Part shown: positions 1 to 6,045 of the stretch, one piece after another | Numbering within the stretch: position 1 is the stretch's first letter | How the letters are laid out: the number at the start of each line of letters is the position of its first letter | Made by a program: the position numbers and the translations under genes | The notes under the pieces: generated by a model | What the model was told of the DNA's origin: nothing | Databases searched by the model: none | What the model saw: only the letters and a program-made list of their open reading frames with translations | Assembly: GCA_946619625.1 (NCBI GenBank) | Contig: CAMOMF010000103.1 | Coordinates: 1-7,790, forward strand | Origin: an uncultured Bacteroidales bacterium | GTDB lineage: Bacteria; Bacteroidota; Bacteroidia; Bacteroidales; Paludibacteraceae | Length of the DNA stretch: 7,790 nucleotides | Direction: 5' to 3'

Positions 1-43
1 AGGCACAAAGCAGGGAAAAGAGCCGTATGAGGTTGGTTTTCAT
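1..43 (-). CDS. N-terminus of an exported protein (partial, runs off the window)
   Basis: An ATG at 43-41 overlaps the miaA stop codon as ATGA and opens a frame that stays open to the window edge. The 14 visible residues read MKTNLIRLFSLLCA: a short basic start followed by a hydrophobic run, as in a signal peptide. The Cys near the end could belong to a lipobox, but the sequence stops too early to tell. The four-base overlap suggests translational coupling to miaA and makes this the third gene of the leftward operon. Function cannot be assigned. The alternative is chance, since 14 codons is a short frame, but the overlap and hydrophobic N-terminus together favour a real gene. Confidence 0.55.
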   Translation of the reverse strand, partial: MKTNLIRLFSLLCA

Positions 44-960
44 ATCCTGTTGTTTATTTGTCGTTCTATCAGTTGTTTGACGGTTGTGAGGTCGTCGTCG
101 GTGTCGGTGAGTGTAAGATGGTGCATGTCGGGGTCGGCATTGAACCATGTGAGTTGCCGCTTGGCGTAGTGTCGCGAGTTCCGGCGTATCATGTCGGCGG
201 CTTGTGGGAGTGTCCATTCGCCGTCCATGTAACGAAAGAGTTCCTTGTATCCGACAGTGTTCAGCGCATTGAGGTGCCGTAGTGGCATGACGCGTTCGGC
301 TTCTTGTAACAACCCCTGTGCCAACATGTTGTCCACTCGGCTGTTGATGCGTGCGTAGAGTTGTTCACGAGGCCGCGTGAGACAGATTTTCACCACAGAG
401 AAGGGTCGCTGTTTTTTTGTGCCGCGCCGGAAGGATGAATAGGGTTTGCCGGCAGCGAGAGTGACTTCGAGTGCGTGCAACAAACGCTGCGGGTTGTGCG
501 TGTCCGCCGTGCGGAAATAGTCGCAGTCGGCTTGTAGTACTTGCTTTTGCAGCCATTCCAGTCCATTTGCAGCATACTGTGCAGCAAGGCTGTTGCGCAG
601 TTCTTGCGGCACCGGTGGGATGTCGTCCAGTCCGTTGCAGACAGCGTCGATGTAGAGCATTGCCCCTCCGACCATCAGGACGGTGTCTTGCGAGTCGAAG
701 AGACCTGAGAGCGCGGCGAGTGCCTCCCGCTCGTATGTGCCGGCGTTGTAGTTGTCGGCGAGCGAGCGCGTACCGACAAAGAGGTGCGGTACCAATGCCT
801 GTTCTTCGGGCGTAGGTGCAGCCGTGCCAATGGGAATCTCGCGGTAGATTTGGCGTGAGTCGGCATTGATAACAGGCGAGTGGAGCCACTGTGCAAGGGC
901 GAGACTGAGGGCAGTCTTGCCTACTCCGGTAGGTCCGGTCAGGACGACGAGGGTCTTCAT
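40..960 (-). CDS. miaA: tRNA dimethylallyltransferase MiaA
   Basis: MiaA transfers a dimethylallyl group from DMAPP to N6 of A37 in tRNAs that read codons starting with U, a cytoplasmic step that stabilises codon-anticodon pairing. The 306-aa protein has the family's usual length. Visible motifs in order are the P-loop GPTGVGKT (residues 9-16), the substrate-site DSRQIY (34-39) with the catalytic Asp34, GGAMLY (98-103), NPQR in the position of the usual DPQR, VGYKELF, and a C-terminal AKRQLTWF. One oddity is that the Thr/Ser normally third in GGTxxY is Ala100 (codon GCA). The start codon overlaps the upstream gene's stop as TGATG, so translation is probably coupled, and no separate promoter is visible. 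The tRNA-Leu(UAA) gene in this window encodes a plausible substrate of this enzyme. Identification is firm. Confidence 0.97.
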   Translation of the reverse strand: MKTLVVLTGPTGVGKTALSLALAQWLHSPVINADSRQIYREIPIGTAAPTPEEQALVPHLFVGTRSLADNYNAGTYEREALAALSGLFDSQDTVLMVGGAMLYIDAVCNGLDDIPPVPQELRNSLAAQYAANGLEWLQKQVLQADCDYFRTADTHNPQRLLHALEVTLAAGKPYSSFRRGTKKQRPFSVVKICLTRPREQLYARINSRVDNMLAQGLLQEAERVMPLRHLNALNTVGYKELFRYMDGEWTLPQAADMIRRNSRHYAKRQLTWFNADPDMHHLTLTDTDDDLTTVKQLIERQINNRI

Positions 961-1508
961 CAGAACATGGTTCCGTCTTCGAAGGAGAGGTCTTGGAATC
1001 CCTCCATGTCGATATCGCCTTCGTCGTAGGCGTCTCCTCCGTAGAAATCGCTGTCGAGGTCCATATCGGCAGCAGTGGTGCCGGCAATATTGAGCGGGTC
1101 GTCCTCCTTGAGTTGTTTGGGCGCCTTGCCTTTGCTGTCGGTGAGTTGAACCCCCTCGACATGTCCCTCCTTGATACTGTTGAGACTACCGAAGAAATAG
1201 CGGTCCATCATGGGGTCGAAGACGTAGATGAGTCGTTGTTTAGGCTCGGTGAGCAAGTCGGAGAGTCGTGTATTCTCCATCGTCATGTTGTCGTAGGTGT
1301 CGGTGTCGGGCATGGGGACGAGCGTGACCTCTTGCTCGCGCTCCCACTCGTCGTTGCAGAGGAAGAAAGAGGTCATTTGGTCGTCGGGGTAACCGACAGC
1401 GCTGAGGATGGCTTTGTGCAGGTCGAGGAAAGTGGCATCAGGGTCCGCCTCAAACACACGCTTGAAGGCGTCCACCTCCTCATTCATGAATGTAATTCGA
1501 TATATCAT
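960..1508 (-). CDS. pRiA4b ORF-3-like / IS1096 passenger TnpR-family protein
   Basis: This is a 182-aa cytoplasmic protein with no signal peptide or membrane segment. The first ~115 residues (MIYRITFM start, then FLDLHKAIL, SFFLCNDEWERE, and LSDLL followed by LIYVFDPMMDRYFF) follow the pattern of the plasmid pRiA4b ORF-3-like fold, which annotation pipelines often name 'IS1096 element passenger TnpR family'. Despite that name, nothing resembling a resolvase or an insertion sequence is present. The last ~50 residues are strongly acidic and rich in D, E and G. It is the first gene of the operon with miaA, joined by a TGATG overlap, and has a well-formed promoter about 40 bp upstream. The family's biochemical function is not known to me. 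The family call is from pattern recognition and moderately sure; that the gene is real is near certain. Confidence 0.8.
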   Translation of the reverse strand: MIYRITFMNEEVDAFKRVFEADPDATFLDLHKAILSAVGYPDDQMTSFFLCNDEWEREQEVTLVPMPDTDTYDNMTMENTRLSDLLTEPKQRLIYVFDPMMDRYFFGSLNSIKEGHVEGVQLTDSKGKAPKQLKEDDPLNIAGTTAADMDLDSDFYGGDAYDEGDIDMEGFQDLSFEDGTMF

Positions 1509-1545
1509 TGTATCAAAATAAAGTTTGCTTTTTGTTAATTGGGTG

Positions 1546-1576
1546 CAAAGTTAATGCTTTTTTTTGATATATGCAA
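1546..1576 (-). promoter_or_regulatory. Bacteroidetes-type promoter of the pRiA4b-like/miaA operon
   Basis: On the minus strand a TTG (1576-1574) is followed by a 20-base spacer rich in A and then TAACTTTG (1553-1546), matching the Bacteroidetes primary sigma consensus TTG-N19/20-TAnnTTTG. Transcription should begin near 1540, giving a leader of about 30 AT-rich bases before the ATG at 1508. Core and spacing match the other three promoters found in this window. Confidence 0.82.
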
Positions 1577-1632
1577 GGATTTTGTGAAAAAAATGAAAAA
1601 ATGGCATTTTTTTGATGTGGAGGTGGAACGGG

Positions 1633-1687
1633 AATGGTACAAGAATGGTATTAGAATGGTATTACAATGGTATTACAATGGTATTAC
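1633..1687. repeat. Five tandem 11-bp units (aatggtattac)
   Basis: Five consecutive 11-bp units cover 55 bp. The last three are identical (aatggtattac), the second ends in g instead of c, and the first reads aatggtacaag. The 11-bp period is close to one helical turn, so every copy faces the same side of the DNA. The array lies about 60 bp upstream of the miaA-operon promoter and about 270 bp upstream of the mdh promoter. It could be an operator array or slippage-generated DNA; the sequence alone does not decide. Confidence 0.9.
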
Positions 1688-1729
1688 TCTGTTTCGAGTT
1701 TGGTGTGGAAAAGTGAGAAGTAAAAAAAA

Positions 1730-1802
1730 CGGGAAAATTTGAAGGGGAATTCTTGTTTTTTGGAGATGATGAGGTGCGAAAAAGCGGGAAAATTTGAAGG
1801 GG
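1730..1802. repeat. 18-bp direct repeat in the divergent region
   Basis: The 18-mer cgggaaaatttgaagggg occurs at 1730-1747 and exactly again at 1785-1802, offset 55 bp. Both copies follow a run of A. The sequence between them is not itself repetitive. Possible readings are a paired protein-binding site or the trace of a small local duplication. Confidence 0.85.
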
Positions 1803-1814
1803 CGGGAGGGGAGA

Positions 1815-1850
1815 TTTCGGTATTTCGAGATATCGTTATTCCGATATTTA
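1815..1850. repeat. Degenerate 8-bp periodic stretch (tttcggta-like)
   Basis: Successive octamers read tttcggta, tttcgaga, tatcgtta, ttccgata and then ttta. They share a T-rich start and a central cg at a fixed 8-bp step. The stretch is also partly self-complementary, so it could equally be read as an imperfect palindrome around tttcgagatatcg. Significance is uncertain. Confidence 0.5.
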
Positions 1851-1957
1851 GAGGGGGTGACATGATGCTTAGTTAATGTAGGGAGGGTGGTTTTGGCGGG
1901 GTTTTTGCTCAGTAAATAGTACAAATTGAAAAAAAAAGATATTTTTCTTGTATAATG

Positions 1958-1989
1958 TTTGGAAATGTCAGAAAAAAGCAGTAACTTTG
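1958..1989 (+). promoter_or_regulatory. Bacteroidetes-type promoter of mdh
   Basis: TTTG (1958-1961), a 20-base spacer and TAACTTTG (1982-1989) form a near-perfect Bacteroidetes primary sigma promoter. Transcription would start near 1995 and give a leader of about 60 bases before the mdh ATG. Because the -33 element sits where an in-frame upstream ATG (1959) lies, that upstream ATG cannot be the mdh start. Confidence 0.85.
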
Positions 1990-2057
1990 CAGTCCGAAAC
2001 GTAAAACTTTGCATTCAGAGGCAAAAAGAAACTAATAACCATATAAAAAGAGAAGTT

Positions 2058-2999
2058 ATGTCAAAAGTAACTGTTGTAGGCGCAGGAAATGTGGGTGCCA
2101 CATGCGCGAATGTGCTTGCCGTAAATGAGGTAGCAAACGAAGTATGTCTGATTGACATCAAGGAAGGTCTTGCCGAGGGTAAGGCGATGGATATTATGCA
2201 GACGGCTCAGTTGATGGGTTTCGACACTGTAGTGAAAGGTGTGACGAACGACTACAGCCAGACCGCCGACTCGGATGTAGTGGTAGTGACGAGTGGTCTG
2301 CCTCGTAAGCCGGGAATGACGCGTGAGGAGTTGATAGGCGTGAACGCGGGCATTGTGAAGAGCGTTGTTACGAGCGTGCTCAAATACTCGCCTAATGCCA
2401 TTCTTATCATTGTATCCAACCCGATGGATACGATGGCGTACTTGACTCTTCATGCATTGGGTTTGCCGCGCAACCGCGTGATTGGTATGGGTGGTGCGCT
2501 CGACTCGGCTCGTTTGAAGTATTTCCTGAGCCAAGCTCTCAAGTGCAACGCGAACGATGTAGATGGTTTCGTTATCGGCGGTCACGGTGACACGACCATG
2601 ATTCCTTTGACTTCGTACGTAACGTACAAGGGTATTCCTGTTACCGAGTTCCTTTCGAAGGAGGAGATTGAGCAAGTGGTTAAGTCCACGATGGTAGGCG
2701 GTGCAACATTGACGGGTCTGCTCGGCACCTCGGCTTGGATGGCTCCGGGCGCAGCTGCTTCGTCGGTTGCGGAGGCGATTATCAAGGATCAAAAGAAGAT
2801 GATTCCTTGCTCGGCCGCTCTGGAAGGCGAGTATGGTATGAAGGACATCACCATTGGTGTTCCGTGTATCATTGGTCGCAATGGTATTGAGAAGATAATT
2901 GAAGTGAAGCTTGCTCCGGAAGAATTGGAGAAGCTGAAGGCTTCAGAAGCAGCCGTTCGCAAGACGACGGCTACGCTGAAAGACCTGAACGTACTGTAA
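2058..2999 (+). CDS. mdh: Malate dehydrogenase (NAD-dependent, LDH-like type)
   Basis: This enzyme interconverts malate and oxaloacetate with NAD(H) in the cytoplasm. In Bacteroidales it serves the reductive branch from oxaloacetate to fumarate and succinate. The 313-aa product has full family length. The Rossmann motif GAGNVG is at residues 8-13, and Asp33 at the end of the second strand selects NAD. Substrate-binding Arg83 and Arg89 lie in PRKPGMTR, with Asn121 in SNPMD, Asp149 and Arg152 in LDSAR, and catalytic His176 in GGHGDTT. The pattern PRKPGMTR marks malate rather than lactate specificity. I chose the ATG at 2058 (MSKVTVVGAGN) over an in-frame ATG at 1959 because the promoter lies between them. 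The gene is single, with its own promoter and a strong terminator after it. Confidence 0.97.
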   Translation: MSKVTVVGAGNVGATCANVLAVNEVANEVCLIDIKEGLAEGKAMDIMQTAQLMGFDTVVKGVTNDYSQTADSDVVVVTSGLPRKPGMTREELIGVNAGIVKSVVTSVLKYSPNAILIIVSNPMDTMAYLTLHALGLPRNRVIGMGGALDSARLKYFLSQALKCNANDVDGFVIGGHGDTTMIPLTSYVTYKGIPVTEFLSKEEIEQVVKSTMVGGATLTGLLGTSAWMAPGAAASSVAEAIIKDQKKMIPCSAALEGEYGMKDITIGVPCIIGRNGIEKIIEVKLAPEELEKLKASEAAVRKTTATLKDLNVL

Positions 3000-3008
3000 T
3001 CAATGTTA

Positions 3009-3040
3009 GAAACCGGCTGCTTCGGCGGTCGGTTTCTTTT
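3009..3040 (+). terminator. Rho-independent terminator after mdh
   Basis: A 12-bp stem (3009-3020 with 3025-3036, including two G-T pairs) is closed by a TTCG tetraloop between C and G, the exceptionally stable cUUCGg form. It begins ten bases after the mdh stop and is followed by TTTT. This should end most mdh transcripts before the next gene starts at 3056. Confidence 0.85.
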
Positions 3041-3055
3041 GTGGTAGAAACAAGT

Positions 3056-3844
3056 ATGCAGGTACTGGTCATAACCGGTGGCAGTTCGGGCATTGGTAGT
3101 GCGACGGCGAGGCTGTTTGCCCAAAAAGGATGGCGCGTGTATGAACTCTCGCGCCATGAACGTGTTCAGGTAGAAGGCGTGACGCACCTCGATTGTGATG
3201 TGACGGACGAGGCACAGTGTCTGGATGCTATTGACGAAGTGTTGTGGCAAGAGGGGCAGATAGACGTGCTGATCAGTAATGCGGGGTATGGCATCAGCGG
3301 GCCGATTGAATTTACCGCTACGGGTGATGCCAAAGCGATGTTCGATGTGAATTTCTTCGGTGCGCTGAACATCGTGAAAGCGGTGTTACCGTTGATGCGA
3401 GACCAACAAAGCGGGAGGATACTGTTTACCAGCAGTGTGGCGGCTCCGCTGAGTGTACCTTACCAGAGTTTTTATTCGGCAAGCAAGGCGGCGCTGAACG
3501 CTTTTGCGCTGGCACTGCAGAACGAAGTGAGGTCGTTCGGAATAAAAGTGGGTGTGCTGATGCCGGGTGATGTCAGAACGGGTTTTACGGATGCGCGTCA
3601 GAAGAACGATGACGCCAAGGCGGAGGCGGTGTACGTGCGTGCAGGGAAAGCCGTGGAGGCGATGGAGAAAGACGAGCGGGGCGGGATGGAGCCGGAACAG
3701 ATGGCGCGTCTATTCTACAAGATGGCGACGCGCAGGTTTTTGCCCGTTTTCACCGTAGGCGGCGGACTGTATAAAGTGTTCTGCCTGCTGGACAAACTGC
3801 TACCCAAGACGTTGGTGAATGCCATTGAGGGGAGGATGTATTGA
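3056..3844 (+). CDS. Short-chain dehydrogenase/reductase (SDR family)
   Basis: A 262-aa classical SDR, an NAD(P)-dependent oxidoreductase of the cytoplasm. TGGSSGIG (residues 7-14) is the cofactor glycine motif, followed by CDVTD (47-51), SNAGYG (74-79), Asn99, Ser127 and Tyr140/Lys144 in the YSASK active site. Together these give a complete Asn-Ser-Tyr-Lys tetrad. The residue after the second strand is in a SRH context (32-34), and Arg33 could favour NADP. The substrate cannot be inferred. The ATG at 3056 fits the family N-terminus; an in-frame GTG at 3041 would add five residues but lies inside or against the terminator. No convincing promoter separates it from mdh, so expression may depend on readthrough or an unseen internal start. 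The stop codon runs into a tandem repeat. Confidence 0.93.
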   Translation: MQVLVITGGSSGIGSATARLFAQKGWRVYELSRHERVQVEGVTHLDCDVTDEAQCLDAIDEVLWQEGQIDVLISNAGYGISGPIEFTATGDAKAMFDVNFFGALNIVKAVLPLMRDQQSGRILFTSSVAAPLSVPYQSFYSASKAALNAFALALQNEVRSFGIKVGVLMPGDVRTGFTDARQKNDDAKAEAVYVRAGKAVEAMEKDERGGMEPEQMARLFYKMATRRFLPVFTVGGGLYKVFCLLDKLLPKTLVNAIEGRMY

Positions 3845-3928
3845 GTGCAGGAGTTCAGGAGTGCAGGAGTGCAGGAGTACAGGAGTGCAGACAAATGTAT
3901 TTAGGAGTGCAGGAGTGAAGACAAATGT
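3843..3928. repeat. 8-bp tandem repeat block (gagtgcag) between convergent genes
   Basis: Six contiguous octamers (gagtgcag, with single-base variants gagttcag and gagtacag) run from 3843 to 3890, then acaaatgt. Two more octamers follow at 3905-3920 and again acaaatgt (3921-3928), making a composite unit of octamers plus acaaatgt. A further partial acaaatg follows at 3932-3938. The block begins within the SDR stop codon and fills most of the space before the convergent gene's stop. No terminator hairpin was found here. Confidence 0.9.
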
Positions 3929-3953
3929 ACAGACAAATGAAGCGATGGTATAA

Positions 3954-5309
3954 TTAGGAGTTATGAGATAAGAGTTGTTTTTCGGCGAGGCGGATTTTTG
4001 CGGGTAAGGCGGCTATTTCCAGACGGAGAGTCGCCGTTTCTTTTTCCAGATTGGTGATGACAGGCACAAGGCAGCGCTTCTCTTCAGGAGATTCGCAGTT
4101 GAAATAAGTCTTGCGCTGTTTGTCCAGTTCGCGGGTCTTGTGGTCCAGTTCCTTTTGTGCGGTAAGCATGCGCCGGCAGAGGGCGCGTGCCTCGTCGGTG
4201 TGAAAGTCTGCCAGGTCGGTATAGACGGTCGAGTCGTTCATGACAAAACGAAAACCATTGTTCTGCAGGGTGTCTTCCTGCACGAAGAGGGGGGAGAAAG
4301 AGGTGAAATCGTCGTTGGTGCGTGCCGTGGAAGCCTCGCGTCGCGGCTGAGTGAGAGTGAGGCGCCGCGCCATATTGCGGATGGAGGAGTCGTCCTGCCC
4401 GCGCATATATCTCTTCTCTTCGCGAATATAGAAACGGTACAAGAGGACGGTGTTGTCGTCCTTGCGGCTGACAAAAACGCCCTCGCCGGAGAGGTCATCC
4501 ACTCCGTAGAAGAGGTCGTCGCCGATGGATGAGAAAGGCATGCCGAGCATGACCGGTTGCAGGTACGTGTGCGTCTCGGTGTTGAGACGACTCATGTAGA
4601 GGTCGGCTCCCCCGAGTCCGACAGAGTCGGTGTGAGAGTAGAAAATCGTTATTCCGTCCCCGGCGAGGAAGGGGTTCTGTCCATCGAAAGGCAGTTGTTC
4701 GGGTTCGGTCCACTGGTCCATCAGTTTGGCGCGTGAAAAGAGGTGGTTCAGTGAGTCAGAGTAGAAGATGCGGTCGCCGAGCGAAGTGGTGTAAGTACCG
4801 TTGGAATCGAGCGATCCGGCATCCTTGGCGAGGTGCAGACTGTCGCGCCAAGAGGCGATGGGTGCCTCCTGAACAGCATAGATAAGTACGTCTTCGGTCT
4901 TGGCGAGCCAACGCGCCCCCACTTCGGCTTGCCCCTTGATACGGAGGGCATTATGGTAACGCTCACTCTCAGGTTTGATGGCGGCAAGGTAGGTGTCAAT
5001 CGCCTGCAGGGCATCGGAGAAACGATATACGGAGAGGTATTCCTTGGCAAGGAAATAGTCTCGCAGGGTGATGTTGGTGACCGCCTCGAAGAGGGGGATG
5101 GCTTCGTCGTGCCGTCCCAGTTCACCGAGACAGCGCGCGTAGCGATAAGTGTAGATATAGTTGGCGGGGTCCTGCTTGTGCAGTTTCTTATAGGCGGAAA
5201 GCGCCGCGGTGTAGTTGCCCTGCTTGAAGAGGGCATCGGCCTGATTGGCTTGTTGTGCCCATGCGGGAAGTGCGGCGGCGAGGAGTAATATGAACAGAAG
5301 TTTCTTCAT
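3954..5309 (-). CDS. Secreted TPR / PD40-like protein
   Basis: This 451-aa protein has a clear signal peptide (MKKLLFILLLAAALPAWA, likely cut after residue 18), so it acts in the envelope or periplasm. Residues ~20-120 form about three TPR-type helical pairs (ALFKQGNYTAALSAYKKL; ARCLGELGRHDEAIPLFEAV; YRFSDALQAIDTYL). The middle (~170-290) contains repeated blocks such as DRIFYSDS, GDGITIFYSHTD and GDDLFYGVDD, resembling PD40/beta-propeller strands. The last ~75 residues are charged and probably coiled coil. TPR plus PD40 is the front half of Bacteroidetes OmpA-family proteins, including the PorE type linked to type IX secretion and gliding, but no OmpA domain follows here. It lies 29 bp downstream of another exported protein and is probably co-transcribed with it. 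A scaffold role is only inference. Confidence 0.85.
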   Translation of the reverse strand: MKKLLFILLLAAALPAWAQQANQADALFKQGNYTAALSAYKKLHKQDPANYIYTYRYARCLGELGRHDEAIPLFEAVTNITLRDYFLAKEYLSVYRFSDALQAIDTYLAAIKPESERYHNALRIKGQAEVGARWLAKTEDVLIYAVQEAPIASWRDSLHLAKDAGSLDSNGTYTTSLGDRIFYSDSLNHLFSRAKLMDQWTEPEQLPFDGQNPFLAGDGITIFYSHTDSVGLGGADLYMSRLNTETHTYLQPVMLGMPFSSIGDDLFYGVDDLSGEGVFVSRKDDNTVLLYRFYIREEKRYMRGQDDSSIRNMARRLTLTQPRREASTARTNDDFTSFSPLFVQEDTLQNNGFRFVMNDSTVYTDLADFHTDEARALCRRMLTAQKELDHKTRELDKQRKTYFNCESPEEKRCLVPVITNLEKETATLRLEIAALPAKIRLAEKQLLSHNS

Positions 5310-5338
5310 TCAGAGTAGGATGTTTTCGGGTTCGATGG

Positions 5339-5818
5339 TCAATCCTTGATGATGCCGGCAGCGATGAGTGCGCTGCGCAGGTCGTCCTTTTGTATGGCAA
5401 CGATGACTCCGGCGCGGTACTGCCTGCCCACTTTTTCGCACAACTCGGAGCCGGCCACTACAGAGACGTAGTTGCGGTAGTCGCCGTTGTCGGAGAAGAA
5501 AGCGTTGAAGAAGTCCTGATACTCTGTTTCCGCGTTCCTGTTCGGGACGAGTGCTTTTTGCCCGATGCATCCGTCCCCTCCGTCAAATCCGAGAAAGATG
5601 ACCCCGTGAACGGCATTGCGGGGGCAGGCTGCCTGCGCATCTTTCTGCTTCTTGCTGTAGGTCCACACGCGGACAAGATACGTGCCTTGCACACCGTTTC
5701 CGGCGCACTCCAGTTCGTATTTAACATGTTGCATATAGGGGGCTTTGTTGGACTTTTTCGCCGCGCCGGTGAATGTGGTAGTCAGAACAAGTACGGCAAA
5801 GAGCAAGAACTTTTTCAT
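5339..5818 (-). CDS. Secreted protein of unknown function (159 aa)
   Basis: The N-terminus MKKFLLFAVLVLTTTFTGA is a typical signal peptide, cut around residue 19-20. No Cys is placed for lipidation. The mature part holds several cysteines (ECAGN, AACPRN, DGCIGQ, SELCEK) that could pair as disulfides in the periplasm. It also has glycine-rich segments (FLGFDGGDG) and a compact C-terminus ending SALIAAGIIKD. I do not recognise a named domain. Phrases such as NYVSVVAGSELCEKVG and QYRAGVIVAIQKDDLRSAL suggest a conserved Bacteroidales family, but that is an impression only. The gene is followed after 29 bp by the TPR/PD40-like gene, so the two probably form an operon and may act together. Upstream, an 80-bp spacer with inverted repeats separates it from tRNA-Leu on the same strand. 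Confidence 0.8.
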   Translation of the reverse strand: MKKFLLFAVLVLTTTFTGAAKKSNKAPYMQHVKYELECAGNGVQGTYLVRVWTYSKKQKDAQAACPRNAVHGVIFLGFDGGDGCIGQKALVPNRNAETEYQDFFNAFFSDNGDYRNYVSVVAGSELCEKVGRQYRAGVIVAIQKDDLRSALIAAGIIKD

Positions 5819-5822
5819 ATGT

Positions 5823-5888
5823 CAGTCCGTTTGAGAGTTATCTGCAGCCGCGGCAAAGTGCCCAGCAAGGCGCATGTGCAGCGGACTG
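5823..5888 (-). promoter_or_regulatory. Inverted-repeat leader before the 159-aa secreted protein gene
   Basis: CAGTCCG (read on minus, 5888-5882) is the exact complement of CGGACTG (5829-5823), which ends four bases before the ATG. Just inside are CTGCA/TGCAG and a short GGCA-CTT-TGCC hairpin, so the leader could fold into a nested stem placing the start codon at its base. No promoter with the TTG-N20-TAnnTTTG pattern was seen between the tRNA and the gene. A structured leader is inference from complementarity only. Confidence 0.35.
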
Positions 5889-5898
5889 CAATTATTTG

Positions 5899-5984
5899 TA
5901 CCGCGAGCGGGAATCGAACCCGCACAGCCATCACTGGCCAAGGGATTTTAAGTCCCTCGTGTCTACCTATTCCACCATCACGGC
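5899..5984 (-). tRNA. tRNA-Leu (anticodon UAA)
   Basis: Read on the minus strand, the 86-nt gene begins GCCGTGATGGTGGAAT and ends with the T arm GCGGG-TTCGATT-CCCGC, the acceptor strand TCGCGGT and discriminator A. The 7-bp acceptor stem closes with two G-T pairs. The anticodon stem AGGGA/TCCCT encloses the loop CTTAAAA, giving anticodon TAA, which reads UUA/UUG. A long variable arm (around GGCCAGTGATGGCT) marks a class II tRNA, as expected for Leu. CCA is not encoded. Its A37 lies in the AAA context that MiaA modifies. Confidence 0.97.
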
Positions 5985-6045
5985 AAATTGGTTTTATATC
6001 GTTTGAAAAGCTTTGGTACCCTTCAAAAAAAATGTAATTTAAACA

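Larger units (their letters stand above)
1509..2057. other. Divergent intergenic region between the miaA operon and mdh
   Basis: These 549 bp hold no convincing gene. At the ends are the two outward-facing promoters. Between them the plus strand is notably rich in G, T and A and poor in C, and carries three kinds of short repeat listed separately. The short open frames here are low-complexity, lack homology I recognise, and run through the repeats and promoters. The region is long for two housekeeping transcription units, and its repeats suggest either a regulatory array or replication slippage in unconstrained DNA. Confidence 0.6.

Noticed and set aside
365..1162. Leftward 265-codon open frame across miaA and the upstream gene
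   Set aside because: It is a shifted-frame shadow: extremely rich in R, P, S and T, no domain, and it spans the well-supported miaA and its neighbour.
960..1508. Possible insertion sequence, because the family is named after IS1096
   Set aside because: There is no transposase, inverted repeat or target duplication. The gene is embedded in a normal operon with miaA.
993..1538. Rightward 181-codon open frame
   Set aside because: It is antisense to the pRiA4b-like gene over almost its whole length, has no recognisable domain and ends at the divergent promoter.
1539..1742. Rightward 67-codon frame and leftward 113-codon frame (1673-2014) in the divergent region
   Set aside because: Both run through repeats and over a promoter core, are low in complexity and show no domain.
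2061..2792. Leftward 243-codon open frame
   Set aside because: It lies antisense inside mdh, has a composition heavy in R, H, T and N, and no promoter.
5899..5984. Attachment site from integration into the tRNA 3' end
   Set aside because: No second copy of the tRNA end was found in the window, no integrase is present, and the accessory genes lie on the 5' side of the tRNA.
5390..6037. Rightward 215-codon open frame
   Set aside because: It runs antisense through the secreted-protein gene and across the whole tRNA-Leu gene, so it cannot be a real protein.
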